Source: JACCXM01 sp046328335
Lineage (GTDB): Bacteria; Chloroflexota; Chloroflexia; Thermomicrobiales; UBA6265
Reading direction: 5' to 3'
Assembly (NCBI GenBank): GCA_046328335.1
Contig: JAXLWU010000005.1
Span: 62,001-126,000, forward strand
DNA length: 64,000 nucleotides
In this document: positions 35,759 to 45,327 of the stretch, piece by piece
How the letters are laid out: each line of letters begins with the position of its first letter
Numbering within the stretch: the stretch's first letter is position 1
Program-made: the position numbers and the translations under genes
Notes under the pieces: generated by a model
What the model was told of the DNA's origin: nothing
The model's database searches: none
Seen by the model: the letters and a program-made list of their open reading frames with translations, nothing else

Positions 35759-35816
35759 GTGTCGTCCCGACGGAGGAGGGACCTCGGCGTCGTCGCTCGG
35801 CACGAGGAACGACACC
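35759..35816 (+). repeat. Dispersed repeat family B, short copy 5
   Basis: GTGTCGTCCCGACGGAGGAG to GAGGAACGACACC, about 30 bases shorter than the other copies. Confidence 0.65.
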
Positions 35817-35924
35817 AACGGCACGGCGGAACTCGGCAATCATGCGAACCCGATCATGTTCCGCCAGGCCGTCTGCTACCGTGCGCGTGGCGAGTCGTAT
35901 CGAACCACCACAGGAAGTTGCGCT

Positions 35925-36257
35925 ATGCCGACCGAGAAGGAAACCGTCGCCTTCATCCTCGATCAACTCGCGCCGCTGCCGGTCCGGGCTCGCGCGATGT
36001 TCGGCGAATACGGGCTCTACTGCGACGAGAAGATCGTGGCCCTGATCTGCGACGATACCCTCTTCGTCAAGCCGACCGCGGCGGCGGAGCGGCACTTCAC
36101 ACCGGCCGATCTGGCGCCGCCCTACCCCGGGGCAAAGGACGCTTACGCCGTCTCCGGCGATCGGCTGGATGACCGAGAATGGTTGCAAACGGTCATCCGC
36201 GAGACCGCCGCGCTGCTTCCCGCGCCAGTGAAGAAACCGCGCAAGTCGCGCGCGTGA
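35925..36257 (+). CDS. TfoX N-terminal domain protein
   Basis: 110 aa. ARAMFGEYGLYCDEKIVALICDDTLFVK is the hallmark of the TfoX N-terminal domain; the C-terminal TfoX domain is absent, as in many stand-alone members. PYPGAKDAYAVSGD follows, then a Lys/Arg-rich tail. TfoX regulates competence in gammaproteobacteria, but the role of short homologues is unknown. ATG 35925 follows AGGAAG. It is monocistronic. Confidence 0.85.
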   Translation: MPTEKETVAFILDQLAPLPVRARAMFGEYGLYCDEKIVALICDDTLFVKPTAAAERHFTPADLAPPYPGAKDAYAVSGDRLDDREWLQTVIRETAALLPAPVKKPRKSRA

Positions 36258-36401
36258 CAGATCTGGCGCCGCGCGGGCTCTACCATCTCCCCGGTGCAAT
36301 TGCGGACCCTGCTAGGTATCCCCGTCGGCCCGTGGGTTGACAGTGAAGGCGCATCCTATCACCATCTCTATCAGGCATGATCGTTATCCTGACGAGCGAA
36401 C

Positions 36402-39239
36402 GTGCACGACGATCGCTTCCAACCCATTGAGGATCGCGTTGTGGTGTCCGTAGACCCTCACATCCAGGAGGGCGAGGTGGACGTGGGCGAAATCTTTGCC
36501 GCCACGTCGCTGGGCATGGCGCTCATCGATCCCCGGACAGGACGCTTCCTGCGCGTCAATCCCGCCTTCTCCGCCATCACCGGCTTCACCGAAGGCGAGT
36601 TGCTGGCCATGACGGCTGCCGCGCTCGTGCATCCTGAAGACCATGCCCGCGATCGCGATCGGTTTCTGGCGCTGATCGCCGGTGAGCGCTCCGTCGCCCA
36701 GATGGAGCAGCGGTACGTGCGAAACGATGGCACGATAGGTTTGGTGCAACTCACTGCCGATCCCATGCGCGATGCGGCCGGAATCCCGCGGCAGACACTG
36801 GTTGTCGTTCAGGACATCACGGCGCGGCGACAGCGGGACGAGGAGGAGGCGAAGTCACGCGCCCGCAGCGAGGCGCTCGCGACCGCAACGCGAGCGCTGA
36901 TCGAAGCCGGCAACAGCCCCGACGCGGTCTTCACGGAAGTGGCCCACCAGGCGGCGATGCTGGTCGGCGATCTCGCCGTGGTGCGCATTCTCTCTCGTGA
37001 TGGTCAGTGGCTCGATCTGGCCGCCGTCGATCATCCCGATCCGGCGGTGCAGGTGGCGGTATCGGAGGCACTCGCCACGGAGCGCCATCCCGCCAAGCGC
37101 GGCGCAAATGGCGCGGCGGTTCGCACCGGAAGGGCTCAACGCCCCACCGCCAGCGAAATTGCGCAACGCCGGCGGGACGATCCCCTGCTCTGGCCGGCGC
37201 TGCCGCAGGCCCCGACCGGCGTCCTGCTCGCCGCGCCGCTGCGCGCCAATGGCCGCCCCATCGGCACCCTCTCCGTTTCCCGCGCCGCCGCGGATCACCC
37301 CTTCGATGACGATGACGAGGCCTTCATCCAGGAATTGGCCGATCGGGCCGGCCTCGCGATCGAGCGCCGGCAACTTTATGTCGCCGCTCGGGAGAGCGAA
37401 GAGCGCTACCACGACCTGCTGGCGCGGATCGAGCAGGGCTTCTGCGTCATCGAGATTCTCTATGACGCGAGCGGGCAAGCCGTCGATTACCGCTTCCTGG
37501 AAGTGAATCCCACCTTTGCCCGGCACACCGGACTCCAGAACGCGACCGGGAAGACCGCGCGGGAACTGGTGCCGGGTCTGGAGAATCACTGGATCAATCT
37601 CTACGCCCGGGTGGCGGAAACCGGCGAGTCCGCGCACTTCGAGCAAGGCTCGGCGGCGATGGGGCGCTGGTTCGAGGTCGAGGCGGTGCGCGTCGGTGCG
37701 GCCGAGAGCCGCAAGGTCGCCCTCCTCTTCCAGGACGTCACGGAGCGGCGCCAGTTCGAAGCCGCGCTCCGCCAGTCGGAGTTCAACTTTCGCCGCCTCG
37801 CCAATGCGATGCCGCAGTTCGTCTGGGTAACCGAAGCGGATGGGCGGCTCTCGTTTGTCAACGACCGCTGGACGGCCTTCTCCGGTCTCACCCTGGAGGA
37901 GACCAACGATCCGGCGCATATCGCGCGGCTCTATCATCCGGACGACCGCGATCGGCTTGCGGCAGCGTGGCGGCGCTCGTTCGCCGAGATGATGCCCCTG
38001 GAAGTGGAAGCCAGAATGCAGGACCTAGCTGGCTCCTGGCGCTGGTTCCTGATTCGTGGCGTGCCGATCGTCGCGGACGACACGCACGTGGTGCGCTGGT
38101 TCGGCACGTCGACCGATATCACCGCCAGCAAAGAGGCGGAAGCCCGTATCGCGGCGGTCAACGATCAATTCGCGCGCGCCGAGGAGGCCGCCGGGGCGCT
38201 CAGTTTCGCGTGGGATCTGGAGACGCACCGCATCGAGCGCAGCGCCGGATTGCGCAGCGTACTCGGCTACGAGCCGGGAGAGATCGCGCCGACGTGGGAA
38301 GCGTGGTCTGCTCTCATCCACCCGGAGCACCGCGCCGCGACGATGGCCGAAGCGGTCGCCACGTTTGAAGTGCTTGCCGCCAGCGGAAGTGGATACGAAT
38401 ACCGCGCCCGGCACAAGGACGGCTCCTACCGCTGGCTCTTCGAGCGCGCCACCCTGGTCCGGGATGACGAAGGCCGGCTACACCGCATTGTCGGACACAC
38501 GATCGATGTCACCGCGCGCAAACAGGCCGAGGCGGCACGGGAAGCGCTACTGGACGCGGTCGCCCACGATCTGAAGAATCCGCTGACCGCCCTCAGGCTC
38601 CAACTGCAACTGCTGCAACGGAACCTGGAGCGTCAGGGCGGACTCGAACCGGAGGTTCTCGCCGAACGTCTCGCGGGATTGGCGGAACTCACGGCCCGGA
38701 TGACGGTCCTGATCGACGAACTGGGCGAACAGCGTCACGTGATCCCTGGTCATGGCGCTACCCTCGACCGGCAACCGACCGATCTGGTGGCGCTGGTTCG
38801 GCACGCGATTGACGACCTCGCCCCGACCGAGGATGAACGTCCGATCCGGGTAGAAAGCGCCGACGATACGCTCGTCGGTCACTGGGACCCGTCGCAGGTT
38901 CGGCGTGTGTTGGACAACCTGATCGGCAACGCGATCAAGTACAGCCCGGCGGGAGGGACCATCGAAATTGGCCTCGCGCGGGAGGATGGCGTCGCGGTAC
39001 TGACCGTGCGCGATGAAGGGATCGGCATTCCCGCGAGCGACCTGCCGCATATCTTCGAGATCCGTCATCGCGGCAGCAACGTCGGCGACATCGCCGGCAG
39101 CGGCGTCGGTCTGGCTGGCGCCAGGCAGATCGTGGAGCAGCATGGCGGCACGATCGCGGTCGAAAGCACGGAAGGTCAGGGCAGCACCTTTACCGTGCGC
39201 CTCCCGCTCGGTGAACCGCACCCTGGGGACGACGGCTGA
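36402..39239 (+). CDS. Multi-PAS/GAF sensor histidine kinase
   Basis: 945 aa, no membrane helix seen, so cytoplasmic. Order: PAS (about 28-145), GAF (about 165-325), three further PAS domains (about 335-455, 460-585, 590-705), HisKA with H722 in AVAHDLKNPLTALRL, and HATPase (about 820-935) with N box LDNLIGNAIKY, DEGIGI and GSGVGLAGARQI. It would autophosphorylate at H722 in response to an intracellular or redox signal. No response regulator gene is adjacent. The GTG at 36402 is the first start; the site before it is weak. Confidence 0.9.
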   Translation: MHDDRFQPIEDRVVVSVDPHIQEGEVDVGEIFAATSLGMALIDPRTGRFLRVNPAFSAITGFTEGELLAMTAAALVHPEDHARDRDRFLALIAGERSVAQMEQRYVRNDGTIGLVQLTADPMRDAAGIPRQTLVVVQDITARRQRDEEEAKSRARSEALATATRALIEAGNSPDAVFTEVAHQAAMLVGDLAVVRILSRDGQWLDLAAVDHPDPAVQVAVSEALATERHPAKRGANGAAVRTGRAQRPTASEIAQRRRDDPLLWPALPQAPTGVLLAAPLRANGRPIGTLSVSRAAADHPFDDDDEAFIQELADRAGLAIERRQLYVAARESEERYHDLLARIEQGFCVIEILYDASGQAVDYRFLEVNPTFARHTGLQNATGKTARELVPGLENHWINLYARVAETGESAHFEQGSAAMGRWFEVEAVRVGAAESRKVALLFQDVTERRQFEAALRQSEFNFRRLANAMPQFVWVTEADGRLSFVNDRWTAFSGLTLEETNDPAHIARLYHPDDRDRLAAAWRRSFAEMMPLEVEARMQDLAGSWRWFLIRGVPIVADDTHVVRWFGTSTDITASKEAEARIAAVNDQFARAEEAAGALSFAWDLETHRIERSAGLRSVLGYEPGEIAPTWEAWSALIHPEHRAATMAEAVATFEVLAASGSGYEYRARHKDGSYRWLFERATLVRDDEGRLHRIVGHTIDVTARKQAEAAREALLDAVAHDLKNPLTALRLQLQLLQRNLERQGGLEPEVLAERLAGLAELTARMTVLIDELGEQRHVIPGHGATLDRQPTDLVALVRHAIDDLAPTEDERPIRVESADDTLVGHWDPSQVRRVLDNLIGNAIKYSPAGGTIEIGLAREDGVAVLTVRDEGIGIPASDLPHIFEIRHRGSNVGDIAGSGVGLAGARQIVEQHGGTIAVESTEGQGSTFTVRLPLGEPHPGDDG

Positions 39240-39298
39240 TCGCGATTTCCCAGCAATTGGACGTCATTATCATCAAAGGTGCGGTTTGTTGAGGCAGA

Positions 39299-40102
39299 TT
39301 ACGCGCCCAGGCCAGCGGTGCTTGGATGCGGGGTGGGAGGGTTGAGTTTGTAGCCCGATGTCACCAGATCGATCAGATCCGCGACCGTGGTGTCGGCGGT
39401 GCGGGCATCGAAGACGATCCTGCCACCGCTGAGAAAATTGATGCGGTCGCAAACCTCGAACACCTGAGCATAATTGTGAGCGATCAGGATGATCGAGATA
39501 TCTCCCCGCTTCTTCAACTCCAGCACCAGGTTCAGCACCAGACGGCTCTCGCGCACGCCGAGCGCGGCGAGCGGCTCGTCCATGATCAGCACCGTGGGGT
39601 TGGAGTAGATGGAGCGGGCCACCGCGATGCTCTGGCGCTGACCGCCGGAGAGCATCGAGACCGTATTGTCGACATTGGGAATGCGGATACCAAGGTTGCT
39701 CAAATACTCGACGGTGAGCCGGCGCATCGAGCGATTGTCAAGCAACGGGAAACCCAGCATTCGTTTTTTTCGTTCCCTGCCCAGGAACATGTTGTGGTAG
39801 ACGCTGAGATCGTTGACCAGCGCCAGGTCCTGGTACACGGTCTGGATGCCCAGGGCCCGGGCCTCCATCGGCGAGTTCAGGTGGACCGGCTTGCCGTCAA
39901 AGGTATAGGTGCCGCTATCGGGCTTGTGGAACCCACAGAGAATCTTGATCAGCGTGGATTTGCCCGCGCCGTTGTCCCCCACCAGTCCCAACACCTCGCC
40001 CCGATGCAGGCGCAGGCTGACGTCCGTCAGGGCCGTGACCGCGCCAAAGCGCTTGCTGAGGTGCTCGGCCTCGAGGATGACCGGAGCAGCCGCATCGACC
40101 AT
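39299..40102 (-). CDS. Sugar-type ABC transporter ATP-binding protein
   Basis: 267 aa. Walker A GDNGAGKST, Q-loop in VYQDLAL, signature LSGGQRQ, Walker B VLIMDEP, switch His in LIAHN. It is a single-domain relative of the RbsA/XylG type (which are usually two fused domains of about 500 aa), like FrcA. It powers import with the permease encoded just upstream; the two coding regions share one base (TGATG). Third gene of the transporter set downstream of the GntR gene. Confidence 0.9.
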   Translation of the reverse strand: MVDAAAPVILEAEHLSKRFGAVTALTDVSLRLHRGEVLGLVGDNGAGKSTLIKILCGFHKPDSGTYTFDGKPVHLNSPMEARALGIQTVYQDLALVNDLSVYHNMFLGRERKKRMLGFPLLDNRSMRRLTVEYLSNLGIRIPNVDNTVSMLSGGQRQSIAVARSIYSNPTVLIMDEPLAALGVRESRLVLNLVLELKKRGDISIILIAHNYAQVFEVCDRINFLSGGRIVFDARTADTTVADLIDLVTSGYKLNPPTPHPSTAGLGA

Positions 40103-41166
40103 CAGCGCTTCCTCCGCACTCGTATCGCATCCACTTGCACGTTGAGGATCATGGCCGCGAGGATCGCCACACCAAGGTAAATGTTGGACTCCGTGGCCTG
40201 CGCGCCGAGAAGCACCAAGCCATTGTTGAGGCAGGCGATGACAAAGGCGCCGATCAAGGCCCCGATCACCGTGCCAGACCCGCCCGTCAGCGCGGTGCCG
40301 CCAATCACCGCGGCGGCGATGGCGAGCAGGGTCAGATTACTGCCGCCGGCATCGGGCGCCGCGGAACCCGTGACGGTGGCCGTAATCACCCCGGTCAACG
40401 AGGCGAGGCCGCCCAGGATCATGAAGGTGGCGATTTTCATGCGATCGGTGCGCACGCCGATCTCACGCGCGGCGAGCAGGTTGCTGCCGGTGGAGATCAC
40501 GTGCAGGCCGAAGACGGTGCGGGACAGGACGAGCGTCAACACCAGCACGATGGCGACGGTCCAGATGATCGGAGTAAAGCCGGTGAGACCGTTCCACGAG
40601 AAGAGCGGATCGAGTGGGCCAAAGCGATTCTGACCGAACACCAGATTGAAGGGCTGCTGCTCCGGCATCCGGATCGGCTGGCTCCGCGCGAACGAAACCG
40701 TCAGACCCGTGAGCAGGAAGAACATACCGAGAGTGGTAATCAACGACGGGATGCGCAGTTTGACGGTGATGAATCCGTTGATGAACCCAACAAGGACCCC
40801 GAGCAGGATCGCGACCACCGCCGACAGCCAGAGCGACCATCCCAGATCGGTGGTCAGCCGGATCATTGCGTATGGAGCCATGGCGTAGGTCGCGCCGACG
40901 GACAGATCGATCTCGCCGGTGATCATGACCAGGACGATGCCCGCGGCGATCATCCCGATGCGGGCCGTGTCTCGCAGCACCACGCTCATGACCGGGCTGC
41001 TCAGGAAGACGCTGTTGTTGAGCTGGATATAGGCAACGAGCAACGCCGCGACGGCGGCGATGCTGGCTTCCCGGTAACGGGCAATGAAAGCGAGGGCCGC
41101 TTCCAGCCACTGCCGGCCTCGCGCTGGCTGCTCCACGTCAATCTGGCTTGCGCTCGACTGTGCCAT
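40102..41166 (-). CDS. Sugar-type ABC transporter permease
   Basis: 354 aa, RbsC/AraH-type branched inner-membrane permease with 9-10 helices. GIVLVMITGEIDLSVGA and the late AVIGGTALTGGSGTVIGA segment are family hallmarks. The N-terminal 35 residues are cytoplasmic and polar. ATG 41166 is preferred because AGGGA lies just upstream; an 11-residue longer start is possible. Works with the binding protein encoded at 41487 and the ATPase at 39299. Confidence 0.9.
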   Translation of the reverse strand: MAQSSASQIDVEQPARGRQWLEAALAFIARYREASIAAVAALLVAYIQLNNSVFLSSPVMSVVLRDTARIGMIAAGIVLVMITGEIDLSVGATYAMAPYAMIRLTTDLGWSLWLSAVVAILLGVLVGFINGFITVKLRIPSLITTLGMFFLLTGLTVSFARSQPIRMPEQQPFNLVFGQNRFGPLDPLFSWNGLTGFTPIIWTVAIVLVLTLVLSRTVFGLHVISTGSNLLAAREIGVRTDRMKIATFMILGGLASLTGVITATVTGSAAPDAGGSNLTLLAIAAAVIGGTALTGGSGTVIGALIGAFVIACLNNGLVLLGAQATESNIYLGVAILAAMILNVQVDAIRVRRKR

Positions 41167-41486
41167 CGTCCCTGCTTCTTCTGACCTGCCCGAAGTCATT
41201 GCCCACCCCGGATGGCGCCGGGGAGTGGCACATTATGCGGCCCGCTTCGACCAGCGACCAACAGCGACCCACGGCGTTATCAGCGCTCACCGCCGCGAAG
41301 GCGCCACCCCGATCGTCGTTGGCCGCGGATCGACCGTGACAGCGCCGCGATGGACCCGTGACGGCCGCCGCGCCGCATGGAGAGGGACGCCGGCGAGGGG
41401 CCAGCGTCCGTGGTTGCACGTCGTTCGCGCGAACGCGGCGACGGACCGGGGACTAACCTCCGGTCCATCGCCCGACGCTGCGGTCG
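41167..41486. other. Gap inside the transporter operon
   Basis: 320 bases between binding-protein and permease genes. No gene, hairpin or repeat is evident; it could contain an internal promoter or processing site. Confidence 0.4.
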
Positions 41487-42566
41487 CTATTCCGGCTCCG
41501 CTTCGGTGCTGCCCTCGAACCGAGAGGGGCTGAGGTAGATGTCGACGTTGTCCTTCGTGACGTAGGCCAGACTGGTATCGGTGTTCGCGGGGGAGACCGC
41601 GCCGCCCGACAGCTTGTAGAGATAGATCTGCAGCGTCGGAATAAAGCCCTGCAGGTACGGTTGCTGGTCAGTGGTGAAGGTCATGTCGCCGCTCTTGATG
41701 AGCGCGAGGGTCTCCGGAAGCAAGTCATAGCCGGCCGTGATGACCCCCTGCGCCGCGAGGCCGTACTTCTGGGAGATCTTGCCCACCGCCAGGGAATCGG
41801 TGGCGCCGGTGCCGAACATGCCGACCAGGTCTTTGTTTGCGAGGTAGTAGCTCTCGATGCGCGACTCTTCCGTGGCCTGGTCGACACCGGATTCCAGCGT
41901 CTCGTACGTGACCGGGTCGCCGGCGTCCTTGATCGCCTGGATGTAGCCGTCGAGCCGCGGCTGCAGGTTCAGCGAACCGGGCGTGGCGATGGAGAGCATG
42001 ACTTTACCGCCCGGTTTCACCATCGGCAGCCACTTCTGGGCGATGTTGTAGCCGGACTGGTAGAGACTCTGGCCAACGTAGGCGAGCCGGGCATTATCGG
42101 TCGTATCGGCGTTGTACCCGATCACCGGGATGCCGATGCTGAGCGCGTCTTCCGTCGGCTTGTTGAACGCCTCGGCGTCGATCAGGCACACCGCGATGCC
42201 ATCCACCTTGTTGGCGATCGCCGTCTGCATCGCGGACACCATCTCGGCGACAGTTGAGGACTGCGAGCCGGTCCACTGATAACTGCAGCCCAGGAACGCA
42301 CAGGCGTCTTCGATGCCGTAGACGGTCGGGGTGAAAAACGGATTGGTCGTGACATGGTTGACGAAGGTGATCTTGTAGTCCTTCTTCGGCAAACCGGCGG
42401 CGGCCAGTGCCTCCCGGACCGATCCCGCTCCCATTCCGGCGCCGAGCGCGGCGGCCGCGGCGCCGCCCAACCCAAACTTCGCCGCGATACCGAGTGCCTT
42501 GCGCCGGCTCACCTCGTAACTGACGCGCTGTTCTGGTGGCATGCTTTCAAGGACAGCCTTCTCCAT
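41487..42566 (-). CDS. Tat-exported sugar-type ABC binding protein
   Basis: 359 aa, periplasmic-binding-protein type 1 fold (RbsB-like): KITFVNHVTTNPFFTPTVYG, KVDGIAVCLIDAEAFNKP, IPVIGYNADTTDNARLAYVG. The signal is unusual: SRRKALGIAAKFGLGGAA with a twin Arg at about residues 21-22, so it is probably folded before export by Tat, perhaps as a lipid-free protein. The ligand is likely a sugar or similar polyol. GGGAG lies ten bases before the ATG. First structural gene of the transporter. Confidence 0.88.
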   Translation of the reverse strand: MEKAVLESMPPEQRVSYEVSRRKALGIAAKFGLGGAAAAALGAGMGAGSVREALAAAGLPKKDYKITFVNHVTTNPFFTPTVYGIEDACAFLGCSYQWTGSQSSTVAEMVSAMQTAIANKVDGIAVCLIDAEAFNKPTEDALSIGIPVIGYNADTTDNARLAYVGQSLYQSGYNIAQKWLPMVKPGGKVMLSIATPGSLNLQPRLDGYIQAIKDAGDPVTYETLESGVDQATEESRIESYYLANKDLVGMFGTGATDSLAVGKISQKYGLAAQGVITAGYDLLPETLALIKSGDMTFTTDQQPYLQGFIPTLQIYLYKLSGGAVSPANTDTSLAYVTKDNVDIYLSPSRFEGSTEAEPE

Positions 42567-42924
42567 TGATGGACTCCCTTTCTGTGCTTTGGTTGCCGCT
42601 TCAGATTTCTGTCGTCGAGTGTTCCGACTTGTAACTGCTGTGCTCGGGTGGAGTCAAGCCCTGGGTTGCGGACCGAGCAAGCATATCGACATTCCGGGCG
42701 CCTGGCCCTCATCGTGGTGGTCGGAATCACCTCCTCTCGTTCGCGTGCACGCACCTCCGGCCGGCGGGTCAGTCCCGCTGGCGGCCGCGCGTCTGCAGTT
42801 GTCTCGTGAGATCACCAGGGGGAACGGCACCCGGCCGCCACCAGTCCACCGGCGAGCCACCCCCGTCTCAATCATGTCCTCGCTCGGCATGGTGCTGCTC
42901 CTCCGGGTCCGATGACGGCTTGCG
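42567..42924. other. Gap with transporter promoter
   Basis: Between the GntR gene and the binding-protein gene. It has a promoter-like pair at 42628-42657; no gene is supported. Confidence 0.45.
42628..42657 (-). promoter_or_regulatory. Candidate promoter of the transporter
   Basis: On the minus strand TTGACT (42652-42657) and TACAAG (42628-42633) are 18 bases apart, a moderate sigma-70 match. The start codon at 42566 lies about 55-60 bases further. Confidence 0.35.
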
Positions 42925-43662
42925 TTACCGTGTGCCTCGCTCCACGGCGTGCAGCGCACGCTCGATGTCCGCGGCTGTCGCCCGTAGCAACTCGCGCATG
43001 GCGTGGTCGGCGGTGTGCGGATCGCGATCGCCAATTGCGTGCGCCACTGCCCAATGTGCCGGCATCGCGGCGATGCTGCTGCCGGGAACCGTCACCGTCA
43101 GGCGCCGGCTGAGCCGCAGCGCCATCGTGATCGTGTCGCTCAACTGGGCCAGCAGATCGTTGTGGCAGGCGTCGAGCATGGCTGTGTGAAAGCCCATGTC
43201 GGCATCGATGTAGTCGTCGCCATCCTCGGCGGCGGCAGCCTCCATCCGGCTGCACCAGGAAAGGATCTGGTTCACCTCGTCAGCGGTGGCGCGTTTGGCG
43301 GCGAGGGCCGCCGCCGCTGGTTCGATGATCGCGCGCACCTCGCTGACGTCCTCCAGGAACCCCTCGTCCGGACCGACCTCGTAGCGCCAGGCCAACACGT
43401 CCGAATCGAGGAGATTCCAATCGCGGCGCGGGCGTACCTGCGTGCCCACCTTCGGCCGGGTCTCGACGAGGCCTTTCGAAGCCAGGACCTTGATGGCTTC
43501 CCGCACAACCGTCCGGCTTACGCCGAATTGCTCGCTCAGCGCCGTCTCATCTGGCAACGTCGCTCCTGCCGCGGTCCCGTTGGCGAGAACCAGAAGCCCA
43601 AGCTGATGGACAACATCGCGATGGAGTCCACGCCGGAGGGCTGATGCTTGAGGTCGTGTCAC
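42925..43662 (-). CDS. GntR-family regulator (FadR/FCD type)
   Basis: 245 aa. N-terminal winged HTH (about 35-75, LPDETALSEQFGVSRTVVREAIKVL, GLVETRPKVGTQV) and a C-terminal FCD domain whose D-x3-H in DMGFH and later His residues (HWAVAHAI) form a metal site for an acid or sugar-acid effector. It is the first gene upstream of the ABC transporter and probably represses it until the substrate is present. A strong promoter precedes it at 43724-43752. Confidence 0.88.
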   Translation of the reverse strand: MTRPQASALRRGLHRDVVHQLGLLVLANGTAAGATLPDETALSEQFGVSRTVVREAIKVLASKGLVETRPKVGTQVRPRRDWNLLDSDVLAWRYEVGPDEGFLEDVSEVRAIIEPAAAALAAKRATADEVNQILSWCSRMEAAAAEDGDDYIDADMGFHTAMLDACHNDLLAQLSDTITMALRLSRRLTVTVPGSSIAAMPAHWAVAHAIGDRDPHTADHAMRELLRATAADIERALHAVERGTR

Positions 43663-44110
43663 TGCCGCTCGACCAGACCGCCAACGCCGCGCATAGATAC
43701 TATCGTATGATGGTTAGGGGCGGATCATAGCGAGCAAGCATGGCAGTGTCAAGCGGTCAAGATCGCTCGTAACGCGTTAGCGACACATCGATCGCGCTCC
43801 CGCGGCGCTAGCGTGATGCCCTGGCGAGGTTTGCGATGACCCCGGTGACCTCTGGCTATGGCGCCAGGTGCGATCTTCAATCAACCGGTCTCGGCGCACG
43901 GGAGCGACGTGTCACACATGGGGCAATCTGAGTGACTACGCCAGGTTTGGGGCCGTCCGGGCCAGAACGGCCCCGTTCACTCCGTAGCGTTTTGTCGGCA
44001 CGTTCATCGCAGCCGCGGCGAGGCATCTTGTCCGTCGCCGTGGTCCACCCGCCTGGCGCGGTCCCATCATCGGATCAGCGCGAACTCCCCGCGCCGCATG
44101 CGCGGTCACC
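43663..44110. other. Intergenic region upstream of GntR
   Basis: Holds the GntR promoter. The rest shows no gene with a ribosome site; a short plus-strand open frame at 43932-44180 looks random. Confidence 0.5.
43724..43752 (-). promoter_or_regulatory. Strong sigma-70-like promoter of the GntR gene
   Basis: TTGACA (43747-43752, minus strand) and TATGAT (43724-43729) with exactly 17 bases between them. Just downstream of the expected start, ACTATCGTATGATGGT (43698-43713) is a weak dyad that could be the GntR operator. Confidence 0.65.
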
Positions 44111-45136
44111 TCAATCGATCTCTTGCAGCCAGGCTCGTAGCGCGGCAGCGATCTCCGGCAGATTCCATTCCGGTCCGTGATGACCGGAAACGGGAATCAC
44201 GCGCAGCCGGTCGCCGAGGAGATCGGCCCAGCCGAGGGTCGGGTCGACGCGATGCCAGAACTCGTTGACCACCAGGGTGACATTCGCCGCGATTGGGCCA
44301 GGCGTGTAGGCGCGGACAATGTTCACCCGATGCTTTCTGCTTTCGCCCAGTGGTCGCTGCCAGGATAACCCGGCCGCGCTCTGCCGAGTGCGCCATTCCC
44401 GGCGCACCCGGCGGTGGTGGCGAATTTCGTCGCGTGTCGTCGCTTCGCGGACCAAGCCTCGAAACACGTCCTTCTCTTGTGCACTCAGGTTGCGAGTATC
44501 GGCCATGAACAGCGTCACGGTTTCACCGGTCGCTTCGAGTTGCCGGGCCATCTCCCACCCGAAGAGGCCACCAATGCAGTACCCGAACAGCCGGTACGGC
44601 CCCTGTGGCTGGATCGCGCGGACGGCGGCAACCTGCAATGCCGCCGCAGCCTCGACCCATTCAGTCGCGGGCGTGGACAGCGGAACCGGCACATCACCCG
44701 GAAACGCATAGACGGGCCAGCATGAATCCGCGGCGCGAGCCAACTGGCCCAGTCGAAAAATCTGACTCTCGTCGCCGCGGCCGCCGGGCACGGCAAACAC
44801 CGGCGCCTGTCCCGCGCCCACCTGAATGCGCACCGGGGCGGATGCACCGGTGGTGGCGCCGCGGCCGCGATCGATCCAGGCGGCGAGATCGGCGACCGTC
44901 GGTTCCTCGAACAACAACCGGGTTGGCATCGTCAAGCCGAAGATCGTCTCCAGCGCGCCGAGGATCGCCGCGCCCTGCAACGAGTTCGCGCCAAGGTCGA
45001 TCAGGTCGTCACCAAGCCCGATATCCGCCATCCCCAATTCGCGCGCCCAGACGCCAGCGACGATAGCCTCGGTCGGCGTCGACGCTCGCGGCAATACGCC
45101 ATCCGAATCGGCGGGAAGAACTCGTTCAGCAGGCAC
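44111..45136 (-). CDS. Carrier protein-thioesterase fusion (NRPS-like)
   Basis: 341 aa. The N-terminal carrier domain (about 18-90) has DLGANSLQG, with S52 as phosphopantetheine site. The C-terminal alpha/beta-hydrolase thioesterase (about 110-340) has the nucleophile elbow GYCIGG, where C187 replaces the usual Ser, and the His in VSGHHGPEW. It would hold an acyl or aminoacyl group as a thioester and release it by hydrolysis, cyclisation or transfer. GTG 45136 is preferred because GGAAGGA lies seven bases upstream; a longer TTG reading is unlikely. The AMP ligase upstream, same strand, is the probable loader. Confidence 0.85.
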   Translation of the reverse strand: MPAERVLPADSDGVLPRASTPTEAIVAGVWARELGMADIGLGDDLIDLGANSLQGAAILGALETIFGLTMPTRLLFEEPTVADLAAWIDRGRGATTGASAPVRIQVGAGQAPVFAVPGGRGDESQIFRLGQLARAADSCWPVYAFPGDVPVPLSTPATEWVEAAAALQVAAVRAIQPQGPYRLFGYCIGGLFGWEMARQLEATGETVTLFMADTRNLSAQEKDVFRGLVREATTRDEIRHHRRVRREWRTRQSAAGLSWQRPLGESRKHRVNIVRAYTPGPIAANVTLVVNEFWHRVDPTLGWADLLGDRLRVIPVSGHHGPEWNLPEIAAALRAWLQEID

Positions 45137-45327
45137 AGGGCATCCTTCCAGGGAAGATTTCGGGAATGTGGGTCTGACATGCACCCATATTGGTCGTGTG
45201 GACAAACATGACGGCGATCATGCCGCTGCCAGAACACCTACCACCAACGGTACCAAGAGGCATTAACCCAAATATGAATGACTGATTGGCTGATTCGGTA
45301 CTGCATCAGCCAGGGTTAGAGAATGAT

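Noticed and set aside
33091..36045. 984-codon open frame on the plus strand
   Set aside because: It lies antisense to the amidohydrolase and M24 genes, which have clear motifs and ribosome sites; the translation has no recognisable domain. GC-rich third positions create such shadows.
36338..36365. TTGACA upstream of the histidine kinase as a -35 box
   Set aside because: The only TAT-like hexamer follows at 14 bases, too close, and none fits at 16-18.
43932..44180. 82-codon plus-strand frame
   Set aside because: Composition looks random, no ribosome site, overlaps the thioesterase gene antisense.
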